Positions 8,423 through 16,915 of a stretch of 64,000 bases of DNA are shown in pieces (within the stretch, counting starts at the first letter, position 1; each line of letters begins with the position of its first letter). Position numbers and translations under genes: made by a program. The stretch is taken from the NCBI GenBank assembly GCA_963809965.1, contig CAWELU010000013.1, forward strand, positions 1 to 64,000, read 5' to 3'. Source of the stretch: CAIWHR01 sp963809965. Lineage in GTDB: Bacteria; Pseudomonadota; Gammaproteobacteria; Burkholderiales; Casimicrobiaceae. A model generated the notes under the pieces. That model did not search any database, was not told the origin of the DNA, and worked only from the letters and a program-made list of their open reading frames with translations.

Positions 8423-9759
8423 ATGGACGCGACGCGGCTTGAATGGCTGTCTGCCACCGACGCGGCACGCGCGATCCGCGAGGGCATGATCAGTTCCGAG
8501 CAGCTCGTCGAAGCGTGCCTGGCACGCATCCGCGCCGTCGAGCCGGACGTGCAGGCCTGGCAATATCTGGACGAGCGGCATGCGCTCGCCCAGGCGCGCG
8601 CACGCGACCTCGACCGCATGGAGGGACGGCCGATCGGGCCGCTGCACGGCGTGCCGGTCGGCATCAAGGACATTTTCGACACCGTCGACATGCCGACCGA
8701 GGACGGCACCGTATTGCATGCGGGACGAACGCCGGATTCGGACGCGACGACGGTTTCGATGCTGCGCGCGGCGGGCGCGGTGATCATGGGCAAGACGGTC
8801 ACCACCGAATGCGCGACTTTCATGCCCGGCAAGACGCGCAATCCGCACAACCCGCTGCACACACCCGGCGGTTCGTCATCTGGCTCGGCAGCGGCCGTCG
8901 CGGCGGGCATGGTGCCGCTCGCGCTCGGCAGCCAGACCAACGGGTCGACAATCCGTCCCGCCGCATACTGCGGCGTCTTCGGATTCAAGCCGACGCACGG
9001 ATTGATTCCGAGGCACGGCATCCTCAAGCTCTCGCGCACGCTCGATCAGGTCGGCGTGTTCGGACGGACGCTCGAAGACGTCGCGCTCGTCGCCGAGCAA
9101 CTCACGGGCTACGACGAACGCGATCGCCGACACGCGTCCGCGCGCACGCATCCCGTTCGTGCAGACGGCGGCCGAGGAGCCACCGTTGCCGCCGCGGCTC
9201 GCATTCATCAAGACGCCAGTATGGGACCTGGCCGACGGGCAGACTGCGGAAGCGTTTGCCGAGCTGACCGGGGAACTCGGCGGGCAGTGTGAAGAGCACG
9301 TGCTGCCGCGAGTCGCTGCGCGATGCCTGGGAATGGCATCGGACCATCATGGAAGCGGAAATGGCGGCGAACCTCGAGCTGGAGTGGGAGAAGGGACGCG
9401 ACCGGCTGTCCGAATCGTTGCGCAAACAGCTCGCGCGCGGGCGCGACGTGCGCGCGCTCGACTACCAGAAGGCGCTCGCGCGTATTCGGGCTCTCAACCA
9501 GGGATTCGAGGAGTTGTACGCGCGCTTCGACGCCGTGGTGACGCCGGCAGCACCTGGAACCGCGCCGATGCTCGACACCACGGGGAATCCGGCGTTCTGC
9601 ACACTCTGGACACTGTGCGGAATGCCTGCCATCAGCCTGCCCCTGATGAACGGCGCGGACGGACTGCCTTTGGGCGTCCAACTGGTCGGCTCGCGCGACG
9701 ACGACGCGCGCCTGCTCCGCACGGCACGCTGGCTCGTATCGCGCGCCCAGGCCGCCTGA
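8423..9759 (+). CDS. amidase-signature family hydrolase, frameshifted
   Basis: Amidase-signature enzymes hydrolyse C-N bonds with a Ser-cisSer-Lys triad. Visible are the Lys in GVPVGIKDIFD (K82), the GGSSSGSAAAVAAG segment (residues 149-162) and the nucleophile region GSQTNGSTIRPAAYCG (S175). Breaks occur near 9120 and 9305; the C-terminal half (ARFDAVVTPAAPGTAPML, GMPAISLPLM, GLPLGVQLVG) is complete. About 445 residues would be restored. It starts 3 bp after dctM, so the TRAP importer probably delivers an amide or its carboxylate product to this enzyme. The substrate is unknown. It is not GatA: no gatB or gatC is nearby. Confidence 0.88.
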
Positions 9760-9792
9760 TCCCACGATAGACGAGACACGGGAGACACGAAT

Positions 9793-9960
9793 ATGCCGAT
9801 CAAGATCTTCGCGGCCGTCGTCACTGTCGCACTGGTGCTCACGTACTTGAGCCCGGTGGTCTTCAAGCTGAAGAACGTTGCGCTCAGCGTGATCATTCTG
9901 ATCGGCGTCGTGATGATGCTGATCGACTTGTGGCAATCGCTCAAGGGTAAGGAAGAGTAA
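9793..9960 (+). CDS. 55-residue small membrane protein of unknown function
   Basis: A short reading frame encodes MPIKIFAAVVTVALVLTYL and continues to ...QSLKGKEE. It has two hydrophobic segments (about residues 5-24 and 28-47) separated by a short polar turn with KLKN, and a charged C-terminus. A GGGAGACACG ribosome site lies just upstream of the ATG. It ends the TRAP-amidase operon, 33 bp after the amidase stop, and converges with recR. I recognise no family; the shape resembles small uncharacterised membrane proteins found in many Betaproteobacteria. It may be unrelated to the transporter. Confidence 0.72.
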   Translation: MPIKIFAAVVTVALVLTYLSPVVFKLKNVALSVIILIGVVMMLIDLWQSLKGKEE

Positions 9961-10017
9961 CGGTGCTCCCGGGCTCGCGCCGCATCCTTCACGTAGCGAT
10001 CGTTTGACGTATCGGGC

Positions 10018-10660
10018 CTAGCCCGGCAATTTGCGGCGATCGCGCATCGCCTGCGCAAGTGTCCCGCTGTCCACGTACTCGAGCTCCCCGCCCACGGGAA
10101 CGCCACGGGCGAGGCGGCTGACCTGCAATCCTCGGGCGGCCAGCAGCTCGCCGATGTAATGCGCGGTGGCCTCGCCCTCGTTGGTGAAATTGGTGGCCAG
10201 AACAACTTCCTGCACCACGCCGTCGGTCGCGCGCTTGAGCAGGCGCTCCAGCCGGATTTCCTTCGGTCCGATCCCGTCGAGCGGCGACAGCCGGCCCATC
10301 AGGACGTAGTAGAGGCCCGAATAGGCCTGCGTCTGCTCGATCATCATCAGGTCGGCCGGGGTCTCGACGACGCAAAGCAGCGTCGCGTCGCGCTTGCCGG
10401 ACCGGCATAGCGCGCATAGCACGTCCTCGGTGAAGGTGTTGCAGCGCTCGCAATGGCGAACGTTCTGCGCCGCGTGCTCGAGCGCGTGGGCAAGGCGTAC
10501 TGCGCCCTCCCGATCGTGCTGCAGCAGGTGCAGCGCCATCCGTTGCGCGGCCTTCGGCCCCACCCCGGGCAAGCAACGCAAGCGCCCGCGCGAGGTCGTC
10601 CATTCCCGAGACGGGAGGCAGCGTCGTGCCGAATTCGCCGGAACCCGGGGTCTTGGCCAC
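10018..10660 (-). CDS. recR: recombination protein RecR, frameshifted near the N-terminus
   Basis: RecR works with RecF and RecO to load RecA on gapped DNA. The sequence shows RCLPGVGPKAAQRMALHLL (helix-hairpin-helix), the four-Cys zinc finger HCERCNTFTEDVLCALC, and the Toprim part with VVETPADLMMIEQT and LATNFTNEGEATA. A single break near 10575 separates the first 25-30 residues, which begin at the ATG at 10660 (MAKTPGSGEFG...) or possibly 10603. It is the last gene of dnaX-ybaB-recR, the canonical order. Confidence 0.94.
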
Positions 10661-10754
10661 GGTCAGGACGAGCGCACGCTTTTCGGCGTTGCTCGCACGA
10701 GATGCGGCGCTGACCCCGGACTCCTGCGCGCGCGGTGCGGCATCCGGCGTATGC

Positions 10755-11081
10755 TCAGAAGGGCAGCTTGAAGCCCGGCGGCATCGGCATGCCCATCGTC
10801 AGCCCGGACATCTTTTCCTGCGTCGTCGTCTCGACCCGCCGCACGGCATCGTTGACGGCGGCGGCGACGAGATCCTCCAGCATGTCCTTGTCTTCGGTGA
10901 GGAGCGACGGATCGATCGTCACGCGCTTGACGTCGTGACGGCAGGTCATCACGATCTTCACGAGGCCCGCGCCCGCCTGGCCCTCGACTTCGGTCTCGGC
11001 AAGCTCTTCCTGCGCCTTCTTCAGGTTGTCCTGCATCTGCTGCGCCTGCTTCATCAGACCGGCGAGCTGGTTCTTCATCAT
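10755..11081 (-). CDS. ybaB: YbaB/EbfC family nucleoid-associated protein
   Basis: This is a small dimeric DNA-binding protein that sits between dnaX and recR in most bacteria. MMKNQLAGLMKQAQQMQD and VKRVTIDPSLLTEDKDMLED are typical, and the Pro/Met-rich tail (MGMPMPPGFKLPF) is the usual ending. I chose the ATG at 11081 (108 aa) rather than 11087 because the GAGGAG ribosome site then has an 8-nt spacing, while 11087 would leave 2. No frame break. Confidence 0.93.
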   Translation of the reverse strand: MMKNQLAGLMKQAQQMQDNLKKAQEELAETEVEGQAGAGLVKIVMTCRHDVKRVTIDPSLLTEDKDMLEDLVAAAVNDAVRRVETTTQEKMSGLTMGMPMPPGFKLPF

Positions 11082-11139
11082 CGGCATGGCTCCTCATTCA
11101 TCGCGGCTGCGCAAGGCCGGCCGCGTTACGGTCACACAA

Positions 11140-12829
11140 TCAGGTAATCGGCTTGATCGAGTCCGGCCGGATCTTGGCGTCGAAGCGCTCGAGGAGGTCG
11201 CGGACGAACGGCTCGTTGCGGAATGCTGCCTCGGTCTTCGATCTTCTGCTCGGCCTGCTCCCGGTTCTTTTGCGCCGCCAGCGAGGCGTCCGCCGCCGTG
11301 CCGACCTCGAATGCCAGCAACAGCTTGCGGCCCGTCGCCTGGTCGAGCGCGGCCTTGAGCTTGTCCGCGTAGGCCTTGTCGGCAAGGTGCTTGTGCGCTG
11401 CCGGCAGCGCCAAAGTCAGGACATTGCCGTTGATCGCCTTCAGCTCGGTCTGCGCCGCGAGCTGGGCCGCCATCGGCGCCAACTTGAGGCCGGCAACGAA
11501 GGAGGGCCAGCCGGCAACATCGAGCGGCAGCGGAATCGTCGCAGACGGCTGAGCAGGAACGCTTGCCGGCGATTCGGATGGGACCACGACCGGCGATGCC
11601 GTCACCGCGTCTCGCGGCGCCGGAACGGACACTGCCGGCGCGGCACTCCCTTTCCCGGCGGCCAGAGCTGCGTGCGTGCGCCCACGACGTTTCGCATCGT
11701 CGTTCGACGCCTGCCCGCCCGCCGGCGCGGCAGCGACCCCGCCGCCGGCGGGCTCGAATGCCAGCAGGCGCAGCAGCGTCATCGAGAAGCCGGTCGCTTC
11801 GTCGGGTGCGAGTGCCAGATCCGCGCGACCCTGCACACAGATCTGGTAGGCAAGCTGTACGGCCTCCGGGGACATGTTCGCCGCGAACGCCGAGACCCGT
11901 TCGGCGTCGTCGAGCGCCGGCGCCGCAGCGGGAACCGCCTGCACAACGGCGATCCGGTGAAACAACGATGCAAGCTCCTCGAGCGCGGTGGCGAAATCGA
12001 TGCTGCGCGCGGCCATCGCATCGGCCTCGGCGAGCAGCGCGGGACCATCACCGGAATTGAGCGCCTCGACGATCCGGTAGACGTATTCGGTTTCGACCGC
12101 GCCCAGCATGGTGCGGACGACCGCCTCGCGCACCTCGCCGCCGCCGTAGGCAATTGCCTGGTCGAGCAGCGACAGCGCGTCGCGCATCGATCCGTGCGCC
12201 GCCCGGGCGATCAGCGCCAGCGCCGCGGCGTCCGCCGCGACATCCTCCGCCGCGAGGATCACGGCGAGCCGTTCGACGATCAGCGCCGGGGGCAACTGCT
12301 TCAGGTTGAACTGCAGGCAGCGCGAAAGCACCGTCACCGGGATCTTCTGCGGATCCGTCGTCGCCAGCACGAACTTGACGTGTTCGGGCGGCTCCTCGAG
12401 CGTCTTCAGCATCGAGTTGAACGCCGCCTTCGACAGCATGTGCACTTCGTCGATGAGGTAGACCTTGTAGCGGCCGACCGTCGGCGCATAGCGCGCGTTG
12501 TCGAGGATCTCGCGCATGTTGTCGATGCCGGTGTTCGACGCCGCGTCGAGCTCGAAGAGGTCGACGAAGCGGCCGGCGTCGATTTCCACGCATGCCGCGC
12601 AGGTGCCGCATGGCGTCGCCGTGACACCATTGGTGATGCAGTTGAGACTCTTGGCGAGGATCCGCGCAATCGTCGTCTTGCCGACCCCCCGCGTGCCCGT
12701 CAGCAGGTACGCGTGGTGCAGTCGCCCGCGCGTGAGCGCGTTGGTGAGCGCCGTCACCACGTGCTCCTGGCCGGAGAGTTCGGCGAACGTCTTCGGCCGC
12801 CACTTGCGGGCGAGGGCCTGGTAGGTCAT
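11140..12829 (-). CDS. dnaX: DNA polymerase III subunit gamma/tau, frameshifted near the C-terminus
   Basis: This is the ATPase core of the clamp loader. The start MTYQALARKWRPKTFAELSG at 12829 is the family hallmark. Walker A (GTRGVGKTT), a four-Cys zinc module (C-x9-CGTCAAC), DEVHML and SRCLQFNLKQ follow, then an Ala/Pro-rich linker and the tau C-terminal domain (DVAGWPSFVAGL..., NEPFVRDLLERFDAKI). One break near 11238 shifts the last 30 residues. No A-rich slippery heptamer is visible there or in the linker, so this is not the programmed gamma frameshift known from enterobacteria. The SRP RNA gene lies directly upstream. Confidence 0.95.
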
Positions 12830-12848
12830 GGCGACGCTCGGGAATGGG

Positions 12849-12945
12849 TGGCGAGCCGTTCCCCCGGCACTTGCAGTGAGTCGCTGTGGCTGCTTCCTTC
12901 CGGACCTGACCAGGTTCACGACGCTGCAATGCGGGGCGACCCGCC
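12849..12945 (-). ncRNA. ffs: signal recognition particle 4.5S RNA
   Basis: The minus strand carries the universally conserved SRP domain IV: GGTCAGGTCCGGAAGGAAGC followed by AGCCACAG. Flanking arms pair over a long hairpin: GGCGGGTCGCCCC...GCATTGCAG on the 5' side, and CTGCAAGTGCCGGGGG...GGCTCGCC on the 3' side. The size of about 97 nt fits the small bacterial form. It binds Ffh and directs membrane-protein translation to FtsY. It lies just before dnaX, as in many Betaproteobacteria. The ends are estimated from where pairing stops. Confidence 0.93.
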
Positions 12946-12976
12946 GTTGATCGTGTGCGCAACGCGCAGGGGACGG

Positions 12977-13005
12977 ATTATCGGCCAACGCGCGTCCCGG
13001 GGCAA
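12977..13005 (-). promoter_or_regulatory. promoter for the SRP RNA gene (and possibly dnaX)
   Basis: TTGCCC (13005-13000) and GATAAT (12982-12977) stand 17 bp apart on the minus strand. The predicted start near 12970 is about 25 nt before the paired 5' arm of the SRP RNA. Spacing is ideal and the -10 matches five of six positions. Confidence 0.55.
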
Positions 13006-13079
13006 GCAACCATCGGGCAAGGCGGGGTTCGGGTGCCACGCCTGCCCGGGCGTTGCCGCGAGAGCGCGAGCGCGGTCGC

Positions 13080-13085
13080 TATAAT
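13080..13085 (+). promoter_or_regulatory. -10 element upstream of mltF-like gene
   Basis: A perfect TATAAT lies about 24 bp before the first usable start codon. TTGCCG is the only -35-like word upstream and its 21-bp spacing is poor, so only the -10 is claimed. Confidence 0.4.
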
Positions 13086-13108
13086 CGGCCGCATCGTCGC
13101 CGGCCGGT

Positions 13109-14632
13109 TTGCCTATCGTCGTCCGCCATCAAGTGCGCCCCTCGCGCCATGTCCTGCTGCTCGCCGCCGGTCTGGCCGTCGGGGCGGCGCTCGTGCTTGC
13201 TATCCGGCCGCTGTACGTCGAGGCGCCGCCGCTTCCGTCGCCCGAGGAGGGGAACGAACTGATCGTGCTCGTGCTGCCGGGCCCGATCGTCTATTTTCCC
13301 GGACCCGATGGTGTGACGGTGGGATTCGACGCCGATCTCGTGCGGCTCTACGCCAAGGAGAAAAGGCTGCCGCTTCGGTTCGTGACCGCCGATTCGCCGG
13401 CGGAACTGCTGGACGCGATCGCGAAGGGGCAGGCGCACATCGGTGCCGGTGGGCTGTTTCGGCCCATGTCCCCAGCTGCGGCGCCCAAGACGCGACGACC
13501 GCCGGTCTCCGGCGCGTCCGACGAGTCGGGCACCGACATTCTATGGACAACCGGCTATCTCTCGGTCGAGCCGGTGCTGATCTACAACAGTCAAGGTTAT
13601 CGGCCCACGAACTGGACCGACCTGGACGGCGAAACCGTCGCCTTCATCGACGGCGTCGGGCTGGAACCGGAAATCGATGCGCTGCGGGCGGCGCATCCGA
13701 CCGTGAAGTGGGAGCCCATATCGTTTCCGTCACCGGCGGGCCTGATCTCGCAGGTTTCCGACGGAACCGTCGATTACGCCATCGTGGGCTCGCTCGCCGC
13801 GGCGATCGCGCGCAACATTTATCTCGATTTCGACGTGGCCTTTCAAGTCGGCGGCAAGCGCGAGATCGCGTGGGCCGTGCCCGCACGGTTTGCCGCGCTC
13901 CGCGAGGACGTCGACCGGTTCCTGGCACTGGCGCAACGCGACGGGACCCTCGCCAGGCTGACCGACCGCTACCTCCCGGAGGCCTCGCAGTTCCAGCGCG
14001 TCGACGCGAGCGGCCTCAAGGAACGGATGGACACGCTGCTGCCGCAATTGCGGTCGCTGTTCCATGAAGCACACGAGAAGACGGGGATCGAGTGGCGGCT
14101 GCTCGCGGCGCTGGCCTATCAGGAATCCAAATGGGATTCGTCGGCGATGAGCGAAACCGGGGTCCGCGGGATGATGCAGATCACCGAGGACACCGCCCGG
14201 CACCTCGGGATCAGCGATCTCACCGACCCGCGACAGAACATCGTCGGCGCGGCACGTTACCTGCGCGATCTCAAGGCGAAGCTTCCGGCGCGAATCGTGG
14301 AGCCGGACCGTACGTGGTTCGCACTCGCGGCGTACAACATCGGACTGGGCCACCTTGAGGACGCGCGGATACTCGCGCAGAAACAGAAGCTCAACCCGAA
14401 CCTGTGGAGCGACGTCAAGAAGGTGCTGCCGTTGCTCGCGCTGCCCGAGTTCTACGAGCAGGCGAAGCTCGGTTACGCACGAGGCGGAATGCCCGTCGCC
14501 TTCGTCGACCGCGTGCGCGGTTACTACGACCTGTTGCTCGCGCACGAAACGCCGCACCACCCACGCCTGCGGATGTACGCCGATGCGCTCGATCGGGCAC
14601 TCGGCGCCGAGCCGGCCCAGCCGAAACGCTGA
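13109..14632 (+). CDS. mltF: MltF-like membrane-bound lytic murein transglycosylase
   Basis: MltF-type enzymes cut peptidoglycan glycan strands at the outer membrane and carry a regulatory domain. Residues 17-32 form a hydrophobic export or anchor segment. Residues about 48-300 are a periplasmic solute-binding (SBP_bac_3) fold. From about 315 an SLT lysozyme-like domain follows, with ALAYQESKWDSSAMSETGVRGMMQIT, where the Glu of YQES is the catalytic acid, and WFALAAYNIGLGH. Length is 507 aa. The first start is TTG at 13109; GTG at 13133 is the alternative. No lipobox Cys is evident. A low-complexity insertion (residues about 118-137, SPAAAPKTRRPPVSGASDES) lies in the binding domain. Confidence 0.9.
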   Translation: MPIVVRHQVRPSRHVLLLAAGLAVGAALVLAIRPLYVEAPPLPSPEEGNELIVLVLPGPIVYFPGPDGVTVGFDADLVRLYAKEKRLPLRFVTADSPAELLDAIAKGQAHIGAGGLFRPMSPAAAPKTRRPPVSGASDESGTDILWTTGYLSVEPVLIYNSQGYRPTNWTDLDGETVAFIDGVGLEPEIDALRAAHPTVKWEPISFPSPAGLISQVSDGTVDYAIVGSLAAAIARNIYLDFDVAFQVGGKREIAWAVPARFAALREDVDRFLALAQRDGTLARLTDRYLPEASQFQRVDASGLKERMDTLLPQLRSLFHEAHEKTGIEWRLLAALAYQESKWDSSAMSETGVRGMMQITEDTARHLGISDLTDPRQNIVGAARYLRDLKAKLPARIVEPDRTWFALAAYNIGLGHLEDARILAQKQKLNPNLWSDVKKVLPLLALPEFYEQAKLGYARGGMPVAFVDRVRGYYDLLLAHETPHHPRLRMYADALDRALGAEPAQPKR

Positions 14633-14697
14633 TCGCGACCGTCGAGCTTCGGGTGAATGACGAGAGGGCGGCGTCGACGCCCTGCTAAAATGCGCGC

Positions 14698-15507
14698 ATG
14701 TTGCGTCGGGCACTGCGCATTCTGCTTTGGCTTTCACTCGCAGTGGCGATCCGCGTGCCGGCCCAGACTCCGGATAGCGTCCTGCTCGCCGATCTGACGT
14801 GGCCCGAACTGCAGCAACGGATCCGCGCCGGGGTGACCACCGTCATTGTCCCGATCGGGGGCACCGAGCAGAACGGTCCCCACATGGTGCTCGGCAAGCA
14901 CAATCGGCGCGTGCTGGTGCTTGCGGAGAGGATCGCGGCCGTGTTGGGCAATGCACTCGTCGCGCCGGTGATCGCGTATGTGCCCGAAGGCAACGTCGAG
15001 CCGCCGACTTCGCACATGCGGTTCCCCGGAACGATCACCATCCCAAATGCAACCTTCGAGAAGGTCCTCGAGTACGCGGCGCGGAGCTTCAAGCGGCACG
15101 GCTTCCGGGACATCGTCCTCATCGGCGACCACGGCGGATACCGGAAGAGCTTGCAAGCCGTCGCCACCCGAATGAACGCGGAGTGGGCGGTGACGCCGGT
15201 TCGCGTGCACGCGATCGACGAATACTATGCAGTGACGGAAACGCGCTTTCCACAGACGCTGCGCAGCCGTGGCCATTCCGATGCGGAGATCGGAAGCCAT
15301 GCCGGACTCGCGGACACGTCGCTTGCGCTGGCCGTCGATCCCGGCCTCGTGCGAGCCGAGCGGATGCGTTCCGGCGCCGGCCTTACCAGCGCCGAGGGCG
15401 TCTATGGCGATCCCCGCCGCGCGAGCGCCGAGCTCGGCCAATTGGGCGCGGATGCGATTGTCGCGGCAACCGTGGAGGCAACCCGGCGCGCGGTTGCGCG
15501 TCGATGA
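14698..15507 (+). CDS. exported creatininase-family hydrolase
   Basis: Creatininase-family proteins are metal-dependent amidohydrolases acting on cyclic or formyl amides. The first 22 residues look like a signal peptide (RRALRILLWLSLAVAIRVPAQ), so the enzyme should be periplasmic. The metal-site motif reads GGTEQNGPHMVLGKHNRR (residues 54-71), with GDHGGYRKSLQ (143-153) and the conserved Glu-rich SHMRFPGT block. The usual Asp of the GTD step is replaced by GKH here, a feature I believe marks a secreted subgroup. Length is 269 aa. The gene lies 65 bp after mltF and about 80 bp before the beta-propeller gene. Its substrate is unknown. Confidence 0.82.
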   Translation: MLRRALRILLWLSLAVAIRVPAQTPDSVLLADLTWPELQQRIRAGVTTVIVPIGGTEQNGPHMVLGKHNRRVLVLAERIAAVLGNALVAPVIAYVPEGNVEPPTSHMRFPGTITIPNATFEKVLEYAARSFKRHGFRDIVLIGDHGGYRKSLQAVATRMNAEWAVTPVRVHAIDEYYAVTETRFPQTLRSRGHSDAEIGSHAGLADTSLALAVDPGLVRAERMRSGAGLTSAEGVYGDPRRASAELGQLGADAIVAATVEATRRAVARR

Positions 15508-15589
15508 ACTGCGCGGCCGCGGTGTGTCGCATTGGCCTTCCGGCATTTCCTTCGCATTCGGTCCTCTCTTTCGTTCGGGAGTTTCGTCA

Positions 15590-16846
15590 ATGTGGCGGTT
15601 CGAAATGCGATCGTTGATGTTGGTGCTCGGATTGGAGCTGGCGCTCTGCCCGCCGGGCTTGGCGCAGGTTCCGACCGGCTCGGCCGTGCCGGGCGCCACC
15701 GCGCCGGTCGCAACCGTTCCGGGAATGCCGCCCGTGCCCGACCCTAAGAATCTGTACAGCGAGCAGACAGCGGGCAAGCTCAGTGCAACGGTGGCCGGCG
15801 ATCTGCCGCGCGTCTACGTGCCGCATGTCCAGTCGAGCGACGTCTACGTGATCGACCCCGCGACCTTCAAGGTCGTCAATCGCTTCAACGTCGGGCTCAA
15901 TCCCCAGCATGTCGTCCCGTCGTGGGACCTCAAGACGCTGTGGGTCGCGAACAATGCCGAGCGGCGCACCGTAGGCAGCCTGACACCGATCGATCCGAAA
16001 ACCGGCAAGCCGGGCGCCGCGATCCAGGTCGACGATCCCTACAACGTGTATTTCACACCCGACGGCAAGTCGGCGATCGTGGTGGCCGAAGCCTTCAAGC
16101 GACTGGATTTTCGCGACCCGCACTCGATGGCGCTGCAATCCTCACTCGCCATTCCGCAGTGCGACGGCCTCAACCACGCCGATTTCTCGATCGACGGCCG
16201 TTACGCGATCTTCACCTGCGAGTTCAGCGGCACCGTCACCAAGGTCGACCTCATCGAGGGCAAGGTGGTCGGCTTCCTCCAACTCATCAAGCCGGGGCTC
16301 TCCACGCAGATCGTGAAAGGTTTCGATGGTCGCGACGAGGTCATCTGCACGACATGGAAAGGGATGCCGCAGGACGTCCGAATCTCGCCCGACGGGCGGC
16401 TCTTTTTCGTCGCGGACATGATGTCCGACGGCGTGTTCGTCGTGGATGCGGCAACGTTCCGGCAGATCGACTTCATTCCGACCGGGGTGGGCACGCACGG
16501 CCTCTACCCGAGCCGCGATGGCCGGAAGCTCTATGTCGCCAATCGCGGCTCCAACAAGATCCACGGCAAGCCGCATGGCAAGGGCAGCGTGACGGTGATC
16601 GACTTCGCAACCCGCAAGGTCGAGAGCACGTGGCCCATTCCCGGCGGAGGCAGCCCGGACATGGGCAATGTCAGCGCGGACGGCAGGTACCTGTGGTTGG
16701 CGGGTCGCTACGACAATGTCGTCTACGCGATCGACACGTCGACCGGCGACGTGAAGAGCATTCCGGTCGGCAAGGAGCCGCACGGGCTCACGGTCTGGCC
16801 GCAGCCGGGTCGGTACTCGCTCGGACACACGGGAAACATGCGCTGA
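15590..16846 (+). CDS. exported YVTN/cytochrome-cd1-like beta-propeller protein
   Basis: The 418-residue product has a signal peptide (MWRFEMRSLMLVLGLELA... to about residue 26), then a Pro/Ala/Val-rich linker and repeated blade motifs: RVYVPHVQSSDVYVID, KTLWVANNAERR, YNVYFTPDGKSAIVV, LFFVADMMSDGVFVVD, RKLYVANRGSNKI and RYLWLAGRYDNVVYAID. About seven blades can be counted. The ATG at 15590 has a GGGAG site 9-13 bp upstream. No haem-binding CxxCH is present, so it is not a c-type cytochrome. Propellers of this kind bind partners or ligands in the periplasm. The tight spacing to the creatininase gene suggests joint function; no substrate is known. Confidence 0.85.
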   Translation: MWRFEMRSLMLVLGLELALCPPGLAQVPTGSAVPGATAPVATVPGMPPVPDPKNLYSEQTAGKLSATVAGDLPRVYVPHVQSSDVYVIDPATFKVVNRFNVGLNPQHVVPSWDLKTLWVANNAERRTVGSLTPIDPKTGKPGAAIQVDDPYNVYFTPDGKSAIVVAEAFKRLDFRDPHSMALQSSLAIPQCDGLNHADFSIDGRYAIFTCEFSGTVTKVDLIEGKVVGFLQLIKPGLSTQIVKGFDGRDEVICTTWKGMPQDVRISPDGRLFFVADMMSDGVFVVDAATFRQIDFIPTGVGTHGLYPSRDGRKLYVANRGSNKIHGKPHGKGSVTVIDFATRKVESTWPIPGGGSPDMGNVSADGRYLWLAGRYDNVVYAIDTSTGDVKSIPVGKEPHGLTVWPQPGRYSLGHTGNMR

Positions 16847-16857
16847 GCAAGCGCACC

Positions 16858-16879
16858 GCGAGCCGGCCGTGCGGCTCGC
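16858..16879. repeat. 8-bp perfect hairpin between convergent genes
   Basis: GCGAGCCG and CGGCTCGC flank a 6-nt loop between the beta-propeller stop and the serS stop. There is no T-run on either strand, so it could be a bidirectional hairpin protecting 3' ends rather than an efficient intrinsic terminator. Confidence 0.5.
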
Positions 16880-16915
16880 TCGGGCAAGGCGCGACACGCG
16901 GACGATCGTACGGGC

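Noticed and set aside
8423..9759. GatA subunit of the tRNA amidotransferase
   Set aside because: No gatB or gatC is adjacent, and the gene is coupled to a TRAP transporter.
11200..11260. Programmed -1 frameshift in dnaX that makes the gamma subunit
   Set aside because: The break is only about 30 residues from the C-terminus and no A-rich slippery heptamer is there. Many genes in the window have similar breaks.
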